Origin: Metaruminococcus_A sp050943475 | Lineage (GTDB): Bacteria > Bacillota > Clostridia > Oscillospirales > Ruminococcaceae | Reading direction: 5' to 3' | Assembly (NCBI GenBank): GCA_050943475.1 | Contig: JBMNPF010000001.1 | Span: 186,001 to 250,000, forward strand | Length of the DNA stretch: 64,000 bases | Shown: piece after piece, positions 34,120-41,908 of the stretch | How the letters are laid out: every line of letters starts with the position of its first letter | Numbering within the stretch: position 1 is the first letter of the stretch | Position numbers and translations under genes: made by a program | Notes under the pieces: generated by a model | Told to the model about the DNA's origin: nothing | What the model saw: the letters and a program-made list of their open reading frames with translations, nothing else | Database searches by the model: none

Positions 34120-34495
34120 GACGGTTCCCTCCCTTTTTTATTTGTTTTTATAATAACATAAAAAACATGTTGTTGAATATGGGCTTAATTCATAGAATCC
34201 AATTAAATTTTTTGTGTTTCCGGGCGGGGAGCGCGTTCAAACCTTGTACATGGTTTATTCTCCATTTCTTTCCAAAGCCTTCAAACTGCTCTTATAAATT
34301 GGGAGTACCATAAAGACATTCCCAAGGGAGCTTTATAAAACAATAAAAATATTACTGCCGCAGCCAGTTCCGGAATACCGGCTGGCGGATGGCAGACCAA
34401 GTATTCCGCCTGCAAAGGCGTTAACCGCATAGACACCACAAAAAAGAACCGCCGGTTTAAACCGGCGGTTCTTTTTTAACCGATGAATAAGATGT
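34120..34495. other. 376-base gap with one strong hairpin
   Basis: AT-rich upstream region of the lipoprotein (34120-34240), then unremarkable sequence, then the terminator at 34438-34478. No gene seen. Confidence 0.4.
34438..34478 (-). terminator. Terminator of the MATE gene
   Basis: AAAAAAGAACCGCCGGTTT pairs with AAACCGGCGGTTCTTTTTT, a 17-18 base near-perfect palindrome with T-runs on both strands, 18 bases after the MATE stop. Confidence 0.92.
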
Positions 34496-35884
34496 TTAGT
34501 CGATGACCTTATGCTGGTACCATTTGGTGCCGCGCTTGCGCCAGGTGAAAATGGCCGCGCGCACGCCCCATTCCAGCACCATGGCGGATACAACGCCGAT
34601 GATGCCAAACCCCAGCACAATACCGAGGACATATCCCAACACGACACGGACAATCCACATGCTGGACATGGCGGCGATGGAGGTAAACTTTGCGTCGCCC
34701 GCGGCACGCAGGGCGGAGGGGGTGATGAACGCCATAGACCAGAGAAGCGGTGTTCCAATAATTGAAATAATCAGGCAGGTAAAGGTTTCAAAAGCAATGC
34801 CATCCGGCGGAGAGTACATCTGATACAGGAGAGGCGTAAACGGAAGCATGATAACAGCGAGCAGTGAGCAAAGAACAAACGCAGACACCACAAACGAATG
34901 CATGAATTTTTTTGCTTCCTTAACATTGCCGGCTCCTATGCACTGGCCAACCACCGTCATGATTGCGAGGTTAAGGGCATTGCCCGGCACCTGGAACAGG
35001 ACAATCATCGACATGGAAATGGCGTAGCTGGTCATGCTCATGGTGCCCAGGCTGACAATAAAGGTCTGGGTGATGATTTTGCCGCCGTGGAAAAACATCT
35101 GCTCGCTGGCGGACGGAAGCCCAATGAGCATAATGCTCTTTTGCAGCGACTTGTTAAACCGCAGAAAATATTTGCCGCGGATACCAAGCTCATGCTTGGT
35201 GTGAAGCAGATAAAATAGGGCGGCGACCGCGGCAAGGGTGCGCGCAATGTTGAGCGAGAAGGTAACGCCCAGGACACCGAGCCCCATTCCGTTGATAAAA
35301 ATGAAGTTAAAACAGACCACCACAATGTTCATGCCGACCGAAAGCATCATGGAAGCGCGGGTGTCGCCCATGCCGCGCAGAGCGCCGGAAACCGCCTGAA
35401 ATACCGCGAAAGCCGGGTAGGAAATGCAGCAGCCGACCAGATAAATGCGGGCGTTGTCCATAACGCCTTGCTCCGCTTGCCCAAACAGCACCGAAAGCAG
35501 GGGTTCTGCACAGACGATGATGGTCAGGGCAATGACCAGTGCACAGAGAAAACAGGAAAGGATGGACTGTGCCGAGGCCTCGCCCGCCTTTTTGCTGTCA
35601 TAGCGCCCCATGTACTGGGCGACAACAACGGTGCCGCCGGAGGCAATGGCAATGTAGAAATTCATGAGAAAAAAGTTGACGGAATCCACCATGTTGACGG
35701 CGGAGACCGCCTCCGGGCCGGAGGAGCTGACCATGGACGAGTTGATGATGTTCAAAACGGCGACCATAGCTTGGTCGACAAGAAGCGGCAGGAACAAGAC
35801 CGTCAAGCTTTTAAAGCTGAAACATTCGCCGGAAAGGTTCCTCTGTACGAGGGCGGAAAATTTCCCCCACATCTTTTTTATCAT
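34496..35884 (-). CDS. MATE-family efflux transporter (intact)
   Basis: A 462-residue membrane protein with 12 predicted helices in two similar halves. VLFLPLLVDQAMVAVLNIINSSMVS opens the first half, then VVVAQYMGRYDSKKAG and SGALRGMGDTRASMM, a typical MATE pattern. Such pumps export cationic drugs, metabolites or peptides with Na+ or H+. It is monocistronic with its own terminator. It differs from the broken MATE gene at 59062-60479. Confidence 0.93.
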   Translation of the reverse strand: MIKKMWGKFSALVQRNLSGECFSFKSLTVLFLPLLVDQAMVAVLNIINSSMVSSSGPEAVSAVNMVDSVNFFLMNFYIAIASGGTVVVAQYMGRYDSKKAGEASAQSILSCFLCALVIALTIIVCAEPLLSVLFGQAEQGVMDNARIYLVGCCISYPAFAVFQAVSGALRGMGDTRASMMLSVGMNIVVVCFNFIFINGMGLGVLGVTFSLNIARTLAAVAALFYLLHTKHELGIRGKYFLRFNKSLQKSIMLIGLPSASEQMFFHGGKIITQTFIVSLGTMSMTSYAISMSMIVLFQVPGNALNLAIMTVVGQCIGAGNVKEAKKFMHSFVVSAFVLCSLLAVIMLPFTPLLYQMYSPPDGIAFETFTCLIISIIGTPLLWSMAFITPSALRAAGDAKFTSIAAMSSMWIVRVVLGYVLGIVLGFGIIGVVSAMVLEWGVRAAIFTWRKRGTKWYQHKVID

Positions 35885-36512
35885 TGGGCACTGCCTTCTT
35901 TACGATGTATTGAGGTAATGTGTCTTACAAATTATATTGAATATACCCTATAATATTACATTTCGCCCGGCTTGTCCATTGACAGAAGATAGAATAATCC
36001 CTGAAAATTTGTCACTTTCGTCGGAAAGGGATAAATCCTGTTCCCCTGCACCGGTTTACGAGCCGCAGGGCAGGAAACAACGGTTTTCCTCTGGTTTGAA
36101 AGGAATCCAACGTCCCCCTGCCACTATGAAAGGCGGCGGAAAAGGAGCCGGCGTCCGGTCTGCTCCATCTCCCGCAGAGCGGAAAACCGGTGCTTTGCTT
36201 TGAATTGGGGATGATTGAGCGAGGCTAGTGCCGTCCTCCGGTATATGAATATGATGGATTGGCCGCGGCTTGCTCTATGCTCTGGCGATGTGCAGCGGCG
36301 GGAGAGTGCCAGCGCGCCCATTGCCGGACTGCGCTTTCAAAATCCGGCCGCTGGTCTTGGCAGTTTCAACGAAAAGAATTTGCTTTTTTCCGCCGGGTTC
36401 ATCGGCTTTGCCAAAGTTGCGGAAAAAGCCTTAAAAGCGGGAGCGGGCGAATTGTGTTCAAACACCGGTTTTGCTATAATAAAAACAGAATTTGAAATCT
36501 TTGAGGAGCCTT
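35885..36512. other. 628-base gap with the HAD promoter at its right end
   Basis: No supported gene. The left part is AT-rich upstream sequence of the MATE gene. The GC-rich middle has short open frames on both strands without conserved features. The right end carries a promoter at 36452-36480. Confidence 0.45.
36452..36480 (+). promoter_or_regulatory. Promoter of the HAD phosphatase gene
   Basis: TTGTGT and TATAAT separated by exactly 17 bases, 33 bases before ATG 36513. Confidence 0.75.
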
Positions 36513-37181
36513 ATGAAATACCAGAATTTTATCTTTGATTTGGACGGCACCCTTGCCGACACCTCCCCGGGCGTTTATGAAGGGGTGAACCGCACCCTTG
36601 CGCTCATGGGCAGGGACGCCCTGCCGGAACGCATGCTGCGCCGGTTTGTCGGCCCGCCGCTTCAGGAATCCTTCTGCAAGCTCTGCGGTATGACCGAGGC
36701 GGACATGCACCGCGCCGTCGCCCTGTTCCGCGATTATTACAAGGCGGAGGGGCTGTACAAAAGCGCCCTGTATCCGGGGATGGACGCCTTAATCCAAACT
36801 CTGAAGCGCCGGGGCGGCACCCTGATGGTCGCCACCCTCAAGCGGGAGGAGCAGGCCATCACCGTGATTGAGCACCTGGGCCTTGCCCCATATATGTCGG
36901 CCGTCGTCGGCTCGGATGACGAGGGGCGGCGCACCAAAAAGGACACCATCGACATGGCGATGCGCCTTTCCGGCGCGGCCGACTACGCCGCTTCCCTGAT
37001 GATTGGCGACAGCGAGTTTGACGCCATTGGCGCCGAACGCGCCGGCGTGGACTTCTGCGCCGCCACCTACGGCTTTGGCCTGACGCCGGAGCTGATTACA
37101 AAGCACCCTTGTGTGATGCGGATTGCCGCGCCGCTGGAGCTGCTGAAACGGCTGGATATTGATGAAAAAAAGGACGCCTGA
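36513..37181 (+). CDS. HAD-superfamily phosphatase, phosphoglycolate phosphatase-like
   Basis: A 222-residue HAD hydrolase. FDLDGTLADT supplies the nucleophilic and acid/base aspartates, MVATLKRE the motif II region (Thr), and LMIGDSEFDAIGAERAG motif IV (GDSExD). The cap is of the helical type 1 kind (residues about 15-80), as in Gph and beta-phosphoglucomutase. The substrate is a small phosphomonoester that sequence does not define. ATG 36513 has GAGGAG upstream. A terminator lies over its last codons and is shared with the converging XRE gene. Confidence 0.93.
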   Translation: MKYQNFIFDLDGTLADTSPGVYEGVNRTLALMGRDALPERMLRRFVGPPLQESFCKLCGMTEADMHRAVALFRDYYKAEGLYKSALYPGMDALIQTLKRRGGTLMVATLKREEQAITVIEHLGLAPYMSAVVGSDDEGRRTKKDTIDMAMRLSGAADYAASLMIGDSEFDAIGAERAGVDFCAATYGFGLTPELITKHPCVMRIAAPLELLKRLDIDEKKDA

Positions 37182-37196
37182 GAGCGTCCTTTTTTA
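37165..37196. terminator. Bidirectional terminator between HAD and XRE genes
   Basis: AAAAAAAGGACGC and GCGTCCTTTTTT pair around a 6-base loop. It covers the HAD stop codon and touches the XRE stop codon on the other strand. Confidence 0.9.
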
Positions 37197-37280
37197 TTTG
37201 ATTTCCTGTTCCAGCGCGTCAAATTCCGGTGTGCTGAAGAACTGACCCAGTGTAATGTCCAAGCCGTCGCACAGCTTTTT
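37194..37280. repeat. 87-base duplicated segment, copy 1
   Basis: It matches 37501-37587 at 85 of 87 positions. It covers exactly the last 28 codons plus stop of the twin XRE genes and neither more nor less, as far as can be seen. Confidence 0.9.
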
Positions 37281-37436
37281 GATTACATTGATTGATACGC
37301 TTTTTCGTGTAGGGTCTAACATACTATAGACAGTTGATGGGGTTACACCTGAAAGTGTTGCTAATTCATTGGGTTTGATATTTCTTTCTCTGCATAATTC
37401 CATAAAACGGTTTGCTACTGCTTGTTTTACGTTCAT
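37194..37436 (-). CDS. XRE-family HTH protein, twin 1
   Basis: An 80-residue Cro/C1-type protein. The HTH is in NELATLSGVTPSTVYSML; the last 28 residues (from KKLCDGLDITLGQFF) are identical to those of the neighbour at 37501-37743, whereas the first 50 differ strongly. ATG 37436 follows AAAGGGTG; a GTG two codons upstream is less likely. It is downstream of twin 2 with a 64-base gap, so the two are probably co-transcribed. Confidence 0.88.
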   Translation of the reverse strand: MNVKQAVANRFMELCRERNIKPNELATLSGVTPSTVYSMLDPTRKSVSINVIKKLCDGLDITLGQFFSTPEFDALEQEIK

Positions 37437-37500
37437 AAGCACCCTTTCATTTGGAAATTATAGGAATATGAAACGAAAGTGTTTTAAGAAATGTGAATTG

Positions 37501-37587
37501 TTATTTGATTTCTTGTTCCAGCGCGTCAAATTCCGGTGTGCTGAAGAACTGGCCCAGTGTAATGTCCAAGCCGTCGCACAGCTTTTT
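37501..37587. repeat. 87-base duplicated segment, copy 2
   Basis: The partner of 37194-37280; the two differ by c/t and a/g transitions that are silent in both genes. Confidence 0.9.
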
Positions 37588-37743
37588 AATGGTAACCGCG
37601 CCGGGGTTTTTGCTTTCACCATTTAAAATACTTTTAACTGTAGCTTGTGGCACGGCAGATAGATTACTCAATGCGTTGGGAGTTAGTCCACGCTCTTTGC
37701 ATAGTTGTCGTATGCGAAAAGCAATGGCTTCGCTGGTATTCAT
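37501..37743 (-). CDS. XRE-family HTH protein, twin 2
   Basis: An 80-residue Cro/C1-type protein with HTH segment NALSNLSAVPQATVKSILNG. Only the C-terminal 28 residues match twin 1. The ATG has AGGAGG upstream (aacctcctag on the plus strand). It is divergent from the SLOG-family gene, and palindromes in the shared promoter region (37801-37857) are candidate operators for it. Confidence 0.88.
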   Translation of the reverse strand: MNTSEAIAFRIRQLCKERGLTPNALSNLSAVPQATVKSILNGESKNPGAVTIKKLCDGLDITLGQFFSTPEFDALEQEIK

Positions 37744-37800
37744 AGCAACCTCCTAGTGATATTTCGTTGTTGCTATGATATGTCATTAAAAGAATGCATA

Positions 37801-37857
37801 TTAGTGATACTTCACTAAAACGAAAAAATATGTTACAATTAGTTAAATATAACTAAT
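37801..37857. promoter_or_regulatory. Divergent operator/promoter region between twin XRE 2 and SLOG gene
   Basis: Two perfect palindromes: TTAGTGA-tact-TCACTAA (37801-37818) and ATTAGTTA-aata-TAACTAAT (37838-37857). A plus-strand promoter TTCACT-17-TACAAT (37811-37839) lies between and overlaps both, so binding would block transcription of the SLOG gene. The AGTGA/TCACT half-sites resemble those of the XRE operator at 26028-26099. Confidence 0.75.
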
Positions 37858-37871
37858 TTTGAGGTGCTATT

Positions 37872-38330
37872 ATGCGGTCTTTATTGAATTACACCTGCTC
37901 GTTTATTGGTCCGAACCTTGTCGCGCCGGAGAGACTCCCGGAGCTACGTAAAGCGCTGCTGCGGGTTCTGTCCGAAGCCGTCGTTGCCGGGGCGCGGCAT
38001 TTTTACTGTGCGCTGTTGCCGGGTTATTCTGCCTGCGCCGCTTCGGCTGTTCTGGAACTGAAACAGATGTTTGAAGGGCTTACCCTGACGCTGGTGGTTA
38101 CGCCAAACCAGAGTCGGGAGCGCTGGGGCAGGGATTTTCCGGCGCGGGCAATGCTGTGCCGGGAGGCGGACGCAAGGATTTACCTGCCCAGGCGTTTGGG
38201 GGTGGAACAGTACCTGCTTGCCAAGGGCGGCTGGTGCATTTGCCACTGCCCTCCGTTTGATATGCACGGCGCCCGTTCGGCTTCCCGGGCAATTCGGCAA
38301 GGTCGCAAAATATTCACGTTTTCCTCATAA
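37872..38330 (+). CDS. SLOG-family protein (DUF1273/YpsA-like)
   Basis: A 152-residue Rossmann-like protein. YTCSFIGPN at the start, then ARHFYCALLPGYSACAASAVLELKQ and LTLVVTPNQSRERW match the layout of DUF1273/YpsA proteins of the SLOG superfamily, which are proposed to bind nucleotide ligands. GAGGTG stands before the ATG. It is preceded by paired palindromes and divergent XRE regulators, a common arrangement for this family on mobile or defence-associated segments. The biochemical role is unknown. Confidence 0.8.
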   Translation: MRSLLNYTCSFIGPNLVAPERLPELRKALLRVLSEAVVAGARHFYCALLPGYSACAASAVLELKQMFEGLTLTLVVTPNQSRERWGRDFPARAMLCREADARIYLPRRLGVEQYLLAKGGWCICHCPPFDMHGARSASRAIRQGRKIFTFSS

Positions 38331-38393
38331 AATAATGGGGCGGCGGTGGTATGATAACAAAAAACGGCGCGGGGACGCCGGAGGGGGAATCTT

Positions 38394-38942
38394 ATGGAAC
38401 CCAGGTTTGTCATAGACACCGTCTACACCGAAAAAGACCTGCTTCAAGCCAACAAGGCGGTGCAGCGAACCCAGATTTTGGCATTCCGCTGTCTGTTTGG
38501 GGTGCTCTGCCTGCTGCTTTTGATACCGTGCGTACAGCTCACGCTGCTCATACCGCAAATGACCCAGCAAATGCTGCTGACCCAGTATTTGCCGCTGGTG
38601 GCATTTGCTTTGGTTGTTCTGGCGGCGGCCGTTGTATTTGCGGCGCTTTTTCCGCGGCTTGCCGTCAAACTGGCGGGCAGGCGCAGCGGACTGGTGATGT
38701 ACGGGGAGAAGCGGCTCCAATTTTACACCGACCGGGTGGCGAGCTTTGGCGCACACCAGGCAGTGGAGCTACCGTATGTGAGCATCCGCAAAGCGGTTGA
38801 AACCAAAACCCACTTTTATCTTTCGTTTGGCGGGCTGGTGGTCATCGTACCCAAAGAGGCACTGCCCTTCCACGCGATTGACGCGTTCCGGGAATTTGTG
38901 CGCAGCGTGCTGCCGCCCGCAGCCAAGCGGAATTTTGAATGA
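38394..38942 (+). CDS. YcxB-like membrane protein
   Basis: A 182-residue protein with two adjacent membrane helices (about residues 31-54 and 62-88), followed by a soluble PH-like domain with LQFYTDRVASFGAHQAVELPYVSIRKAVET and FGGLVVIVPKEAL, the pattern of YcxB-type proteins. The family has no established role. GGAGGGGG precedes the ATG. It follows the SLOG gene by 63 bases and may be co-transcribed with it. A terminator follows at once. Confidence 0.85.
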   Translation: MEPRFVIDTVYTEKDLLQANKAVQRTQILAFRCLFGVLCLLLLIPCVQLTLLIPQMTQQMLLTQYLPLVAFALVVLAAAVVFAALFPRLAVKLAGRRSGLVMYGEKRLQFYTDRVASFGAHQAVELPYVSIRKAVETKTHFYLSFGGLVVIVPKEALPFHAIDAFREFVRSVLPPAAKRNFE

Positions 38943-38975
38943 AAAAAGCAGTGGAACCTTGTTCCACTGCTTTTG
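38942..38975 (+). terminator. Terminator of the YcxB-like gene
   Basis: AAAAAAGCAGTGGAAC pairs with GTTCCACTGCTTTT around CTT, starting at the stop codon. Confidence 0.92.
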
Positions 38976-39116
38976 TTTTTGTACGGAGTCCGCCGCGGCT
39001 GGATATTGGAATTCGGCAGGTGTTTGGAAAGCGCATGAGGGCAGCACTTTTGAACAGTGCGCGCGGGATGACAAAAGGCGTTTTGCAATCCGCGGGCAGA
39101 CTTTTGCCGGGGGCGT

Positions 39117-39911
39117 TTATTCCCTGTTCTGCGCCTCATCCCTGCGCGCGGCGATGTCCCGGTTGGTTTTGGCAATCCGGTGCACCGGGGTGTCGGGATA
39201 GCCCCAGCCGTCCAGCCCGGCGCGGCGCATGGCGCCGAACAGCCGGAATTTAAAGCCATTGTCCTCCCGTTCCCGCTCGGCAAGGAACTCCTTGGTTTTC
39301 TGCCGGTTGGTCACGCCGTCCACCGGGCATTTGCTTTTGACAATGGGCAATCCGACGCGTTCCGCTGCCCGGCGGATCTCCTTTTCCGGCGCGAATACCA
39401 TTGGCCGGATGAGGGTGAGCTTTTTGCGGGAGAGGTAGCTTTTTGGGGAAAAGCAGCCCAGCCGCCCCTCGTTAAACAGGTTCATGACAAAGGTTTCCAC
39501 CGCGTCGTCATAATGGTGGCCCAGCGCAATTTTGTTGCAGCCGTTTGCCACGGCTTCATCGTGCAGGGCGCCGCGGCGCATCCGGGCGCAGAGGCTGCAT
39601 GGGTTTGGCTCGTCCCGCACGTCAAAGACAATCTGCCCGATCTGGGTTTGTTTGACAATGTAGGGGATCCCCCATTCCTCACAGCAGGCGCGGATGGGGG
39701 AATAATCGGTCGTTTCCCCGCCGAACATCGGGTCCAGCGTAATGGCGACGAGGGTGTAATCAATGCCGATGAACCGGCGGAGCTGTGCCAGCCCTGCGAG
39801 CAGCACCATGGAATCCTTGCCGCCGGAGACGCCGACGGCGATTTTGTCGCCATCCTGAATGAGGTCAAATTCCTGAATGGCCTTGCGCATATATCCGAGC
39901 ATTCTCTGCAT
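39117..39911 (-). CDS. TtcA-like tRNA thiolation ATPase
   Basis: A 264-residue PP-loop ATPase. VSGGKDSMV is the PP-loop; the CxxC of NPCSLCARMRR plus a third Cys in KSKCPVDG form the iron-sulfur site expected for TtcA-type enzymes, which 2-thiolate tRNA cytidine 32 in gamma-proteobacteria. Clostridial homologues of unclear tRNA target are common, so I omit the symbol. LGHHYDDAVET is the usual motif downstream of the CxxC. The start ATG 39911 has a weak RBS. Confidence 0.88.
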   Translation of the reverse strand: MQRMLGYMRKAIQEFDLIQDGDKIAVGVSGGKDSMVLLAGLAQLRRFIGIDYTLVAITLDPMFGGETTDYSPIRACCEEWGIPYIVKQTQIGQIVFDVRDEPNPCSLCARMRRGALHDEAVANGCNKIALGHHYDDAVETFVMNLFNEGRLGCFSPKSYLSRKKLTLIRPMVFAPEKEIRRAAERVGLPIVKSKCPVDGVTNRQKTKEFLAEREREDNGFKFRLFGAMRRAGLDGWGYPDTPVHRIAKTNRDIAARRDEAQNRE

Positions 39912-39963
39912 GTATGGTCCCCGTTTCTGTTTGCTGTGGAATCTCTGGGGAACATTATACAGG

Positions 39964-39994
39964 AAAACGCCCCGGCCTGCAAGGCCGGGGCGTT
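39964..39994 (-). terminator. Terminator of the zinc-ribbon membrane protein gene
   Basis: AAACGCCCCGGCCT and AGGCCGGGGCGTTT pair around a 3-base loop, followed on the minus strand by TCCTG rather than a long T-run. It lies 16 bases after the 40010 stop codon. Confidence 0.75.
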
Positions 39995-40009
39995 TGAAAC
40001 AGCCGTTTG

Positions 40010-40693
40010 TTATTTCTTTTTCACGGTGTTGACAATGGCAAAAATGGTGCCGAGCACACCCAGTACCACAACCGAGAAGTACGCGATGAACGCGGGAAGC
40101 GGCAGGGCGGTAAAGACAGACGGGAACAGGAAGAACAGTACAACGCAGCCGATAATCCCCAGCACCAGAGCAGGAATGCGTTTTGAGGCGAGCGCGCCGC
40201 CAATGATATGCAGAATGGCGGGCAGCAGCATGATAAACCCGGCCCCGATGTACACAAGGGGTTCCTGATCGTAGAAATAGTAGTAATAATCCTCCGCCAT
40301 AACAAAACCGATGACCATAAACACAATCCCGACCAAAAAGCCAATGATGCCCGAAGCGAGCAGGCAGCCAAGGGTGGGCCAGCGGAAAGCGCCCGCTGTG
40401 GGTTTTGGCGCGGCGTTTACAGGGGTAAAGGTCTGTACGCCCGGAATATTGGGCGGAACCGGCTGCTGGAACTGCGGGGCAGTACCGAACGGCGGGGTGG
40501 GCTGGCTGCCAAACGGCTGTGCCGGCGGCACCTGATTTGCAGCAGGCTGTGCCTCAAGCGGCGGGGTGGGCGGTACTGTGCCGGTGTGAACGGGTTCCTG
40601 TACCGGATTTCGGTCGGTACCGAGCGGTTTGGCGCAGTAAGGGCAGAACTTTGCACCCTCCGGAAGCTGCGCGCCGCAATTCATGCAGAACAT
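40010..40693 (-). CDS. Zinc-ribbon membrane protein
   Basis: A 227-residue protein. An N-terminal zinc ribbon (MNCG...FCPYC, two CxxC knuckles) is followed by a Pro/Gln-rich linker of about 75 residues and four hydrophobic helices, with an odd YYYYFYD segment between the first two. Such zinc-ribbon plus membrane proteins are common in Firmicutes; function is unknown. The start is either ATG 40693 (GGAG 3 bases before) or ATG 40684 (12 bases before). It is transcribed alone. Confidence 0.8.
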   Translation of the reverse strand: MFCMNCGAQLPEGAKFCPYCAKPLGTDRNPVQEPVHTGTVPPTPPLEAQPAANQVPPAQPFGSQPTPPFGTAPQFQQPVPPNIPGVQTFTPVNAAPKPTAGAFRWPTLGCLLASGIIGFLVGIVFMVIGFVMAEDYYYYFYDQEPLVYIGAGFIMLLPAILHIIGGALASKRIPALVLGIIGCVVLFFLFPSVFTALPLPAFIAYFSVVVLGVLGTIFAIVNTVKKK

Positions 40694-40828
40694 ATACTCC
40701 AACTCCTCTTCATCCTCTGAAAATTGGCAAAACGGACCGTGTCCGCCTGAACAATCTCTGAAATTATGGTAAACGATTTCGCCGCAAAAGTCAACAAAAA
40801 AGCCCTTTTAAATTTGTGGATCCTACGC

Positions 40829-40858
40829 TTGAAATTCAGACTGGTGTTATGCTATGGT
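40829..40858 (+). promoter_or_regulatory. Promoter ahead of 40922 gene
   Basis: TTGAAA and TATGGT separated by 18 bases, 63 bases before ATG 40922. Confidence 0.55.
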
Positions 40859-40921
40859 GTATCCAGCGGCGGGGATATTTCAGCGACGCGAGAGCAGAGG
40901 CTGCCATTACAGGAGGCTGAT

Positions 40922-41785
40922 ATGAACAGGCTTTTTGCAGAAATACACAGCGCTCCGGCCTTTTCCGGCTATGCGGAGACGCCGGACGGGATTTTCATGG
41001 TTTCAGGATATGTTCCAACGGAAAAAGAAATGCTGCTGGAGGCTGTCCTGCACCTTGCGCCGGAAAAGGGCAAAACTTTCCGGCATGGGAGCCCGATGAG
41101 CCGGCGGGAACAGCTGCTGGAGCATTTGTGCAATCCGGAACCGACGTTAGGCCTTCAGCGGGTTTTGCTCAATGGAACATGGGAAAGCGATTCGGTAGAA
41201 GGGCGGTCGGTTTTTTACAATCCGTACAACCGACCTCGGATTGACGTTCTCCCGCATGTGGAACGGTACGGCCTGACAGCGCAGGATTGCTTTGTATTTG
41301 AGCGTTATACCGTGGGATTTCACAGTCGCCTGCCGCAGCCCCTCCGCTGTGTCCAAATCTCCTGTTCAGTACCCGGTGTTTTTTCTCCGTTGAAGCGGCG
41401 GAAAGCGGTGGCGCTTGCGTGTCCGCATTCCGAAACGCTTGTGTTTTGCAGCCCGTTTACCCAAAGTTGTCATCGATTGTCGTTTCAGGCGTTTCGGCAG
41501 AACTGTTTTGCGGAGGATTTACAGCTTTTGTCACTGGATTATACAATAGATCCTCCCTTACAACCCGGATATGCCCTCTGGATTGCCGCATTGGACGAAA
41601 ACGGTGAATTTTGGGAGAATCCGATGCTTGCTGCGCCGCAGAGAAGCGGTGCTGCACAGACCGTGGTGCTGGGGCTCACAAAACAGGTGCCGCCGCGGGT
41701 GACCGTTGAATTGGCGGGGGTGTGGGACAACCGTTCCCGGAGCCGCACGGTCAAACTTTGGGAGAAAGAAGCGGCAGATGACTGA
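40922..41785 (+). CDS. Unknown protein
   Basis: A 287-residue soluble protein starting MNRLFAEIHSAPAF, set by ACAGGAGGC just before ATG 40922. It has no membrane segment or signal peptide. Tyr/Pro-rich segments (FYNPYNRPRIDVLPH, LQPGYALWIAALDENGEFW) suggest a beta-rich fold, possibly two domains. I do not recognise the family. It ends 123 bases before the serine hydrolase gene, which has its own promoter. Confidence 0.7.
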   Translation: MNRLFAEIHSAPAFSGYAETPDGIFMVSGYVPTEKEMLLEAVLHLAPEKGKTFRHGSPMSRREQLLEHLCNPEPTLGLQRVLLNGTWESDSVEGRSVFYNPYNRPRIDVLPHVERYGLTAQDCFVFERYTVGFHSRLPQPLRCVQISCSVPGVFSPLKRRKAVALACPHSETLVFCSPFTQSCHRLSFQAFRQNCFAEDLQLLSLDYTIDPPLQPGYALWIAALDENGEFWENPMLAAPQRSGAAQTVVLGLTKQVPPRVTVELAGVWDNRSRSRTVKLWEKEAADD

Positions 41786-41847
41786 GAGGAATCCAGACGG
41801 CGGCGCGGGAGAATCAACCGGGAAAACGGCGGATAGGTTTGAGGGGA

Positions 41848-41876
41848 TTGCCATAGTGGGACTTCGGTGTTATGAT
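41848..41876 (+). promoter_or_regulatory. Promoter of the serine hydrolase gene
   Basis: TTGCCA and TATGAT separated by 17 bases, 32 bases before ATG 41909, with AAGGAGG in between. Confidence 0.7.
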
Positions 41877-41908
41877 GAAAGCAGAAAAACTATGCAAGGA
41901 GGACGACT

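Noticed and set aside
36215..36538. A 107-codon plus-strand open frame upstream of the HAD gene
   Set aside because: It overlaps the HAD promoter, RBS and start codon and has no conserved features.
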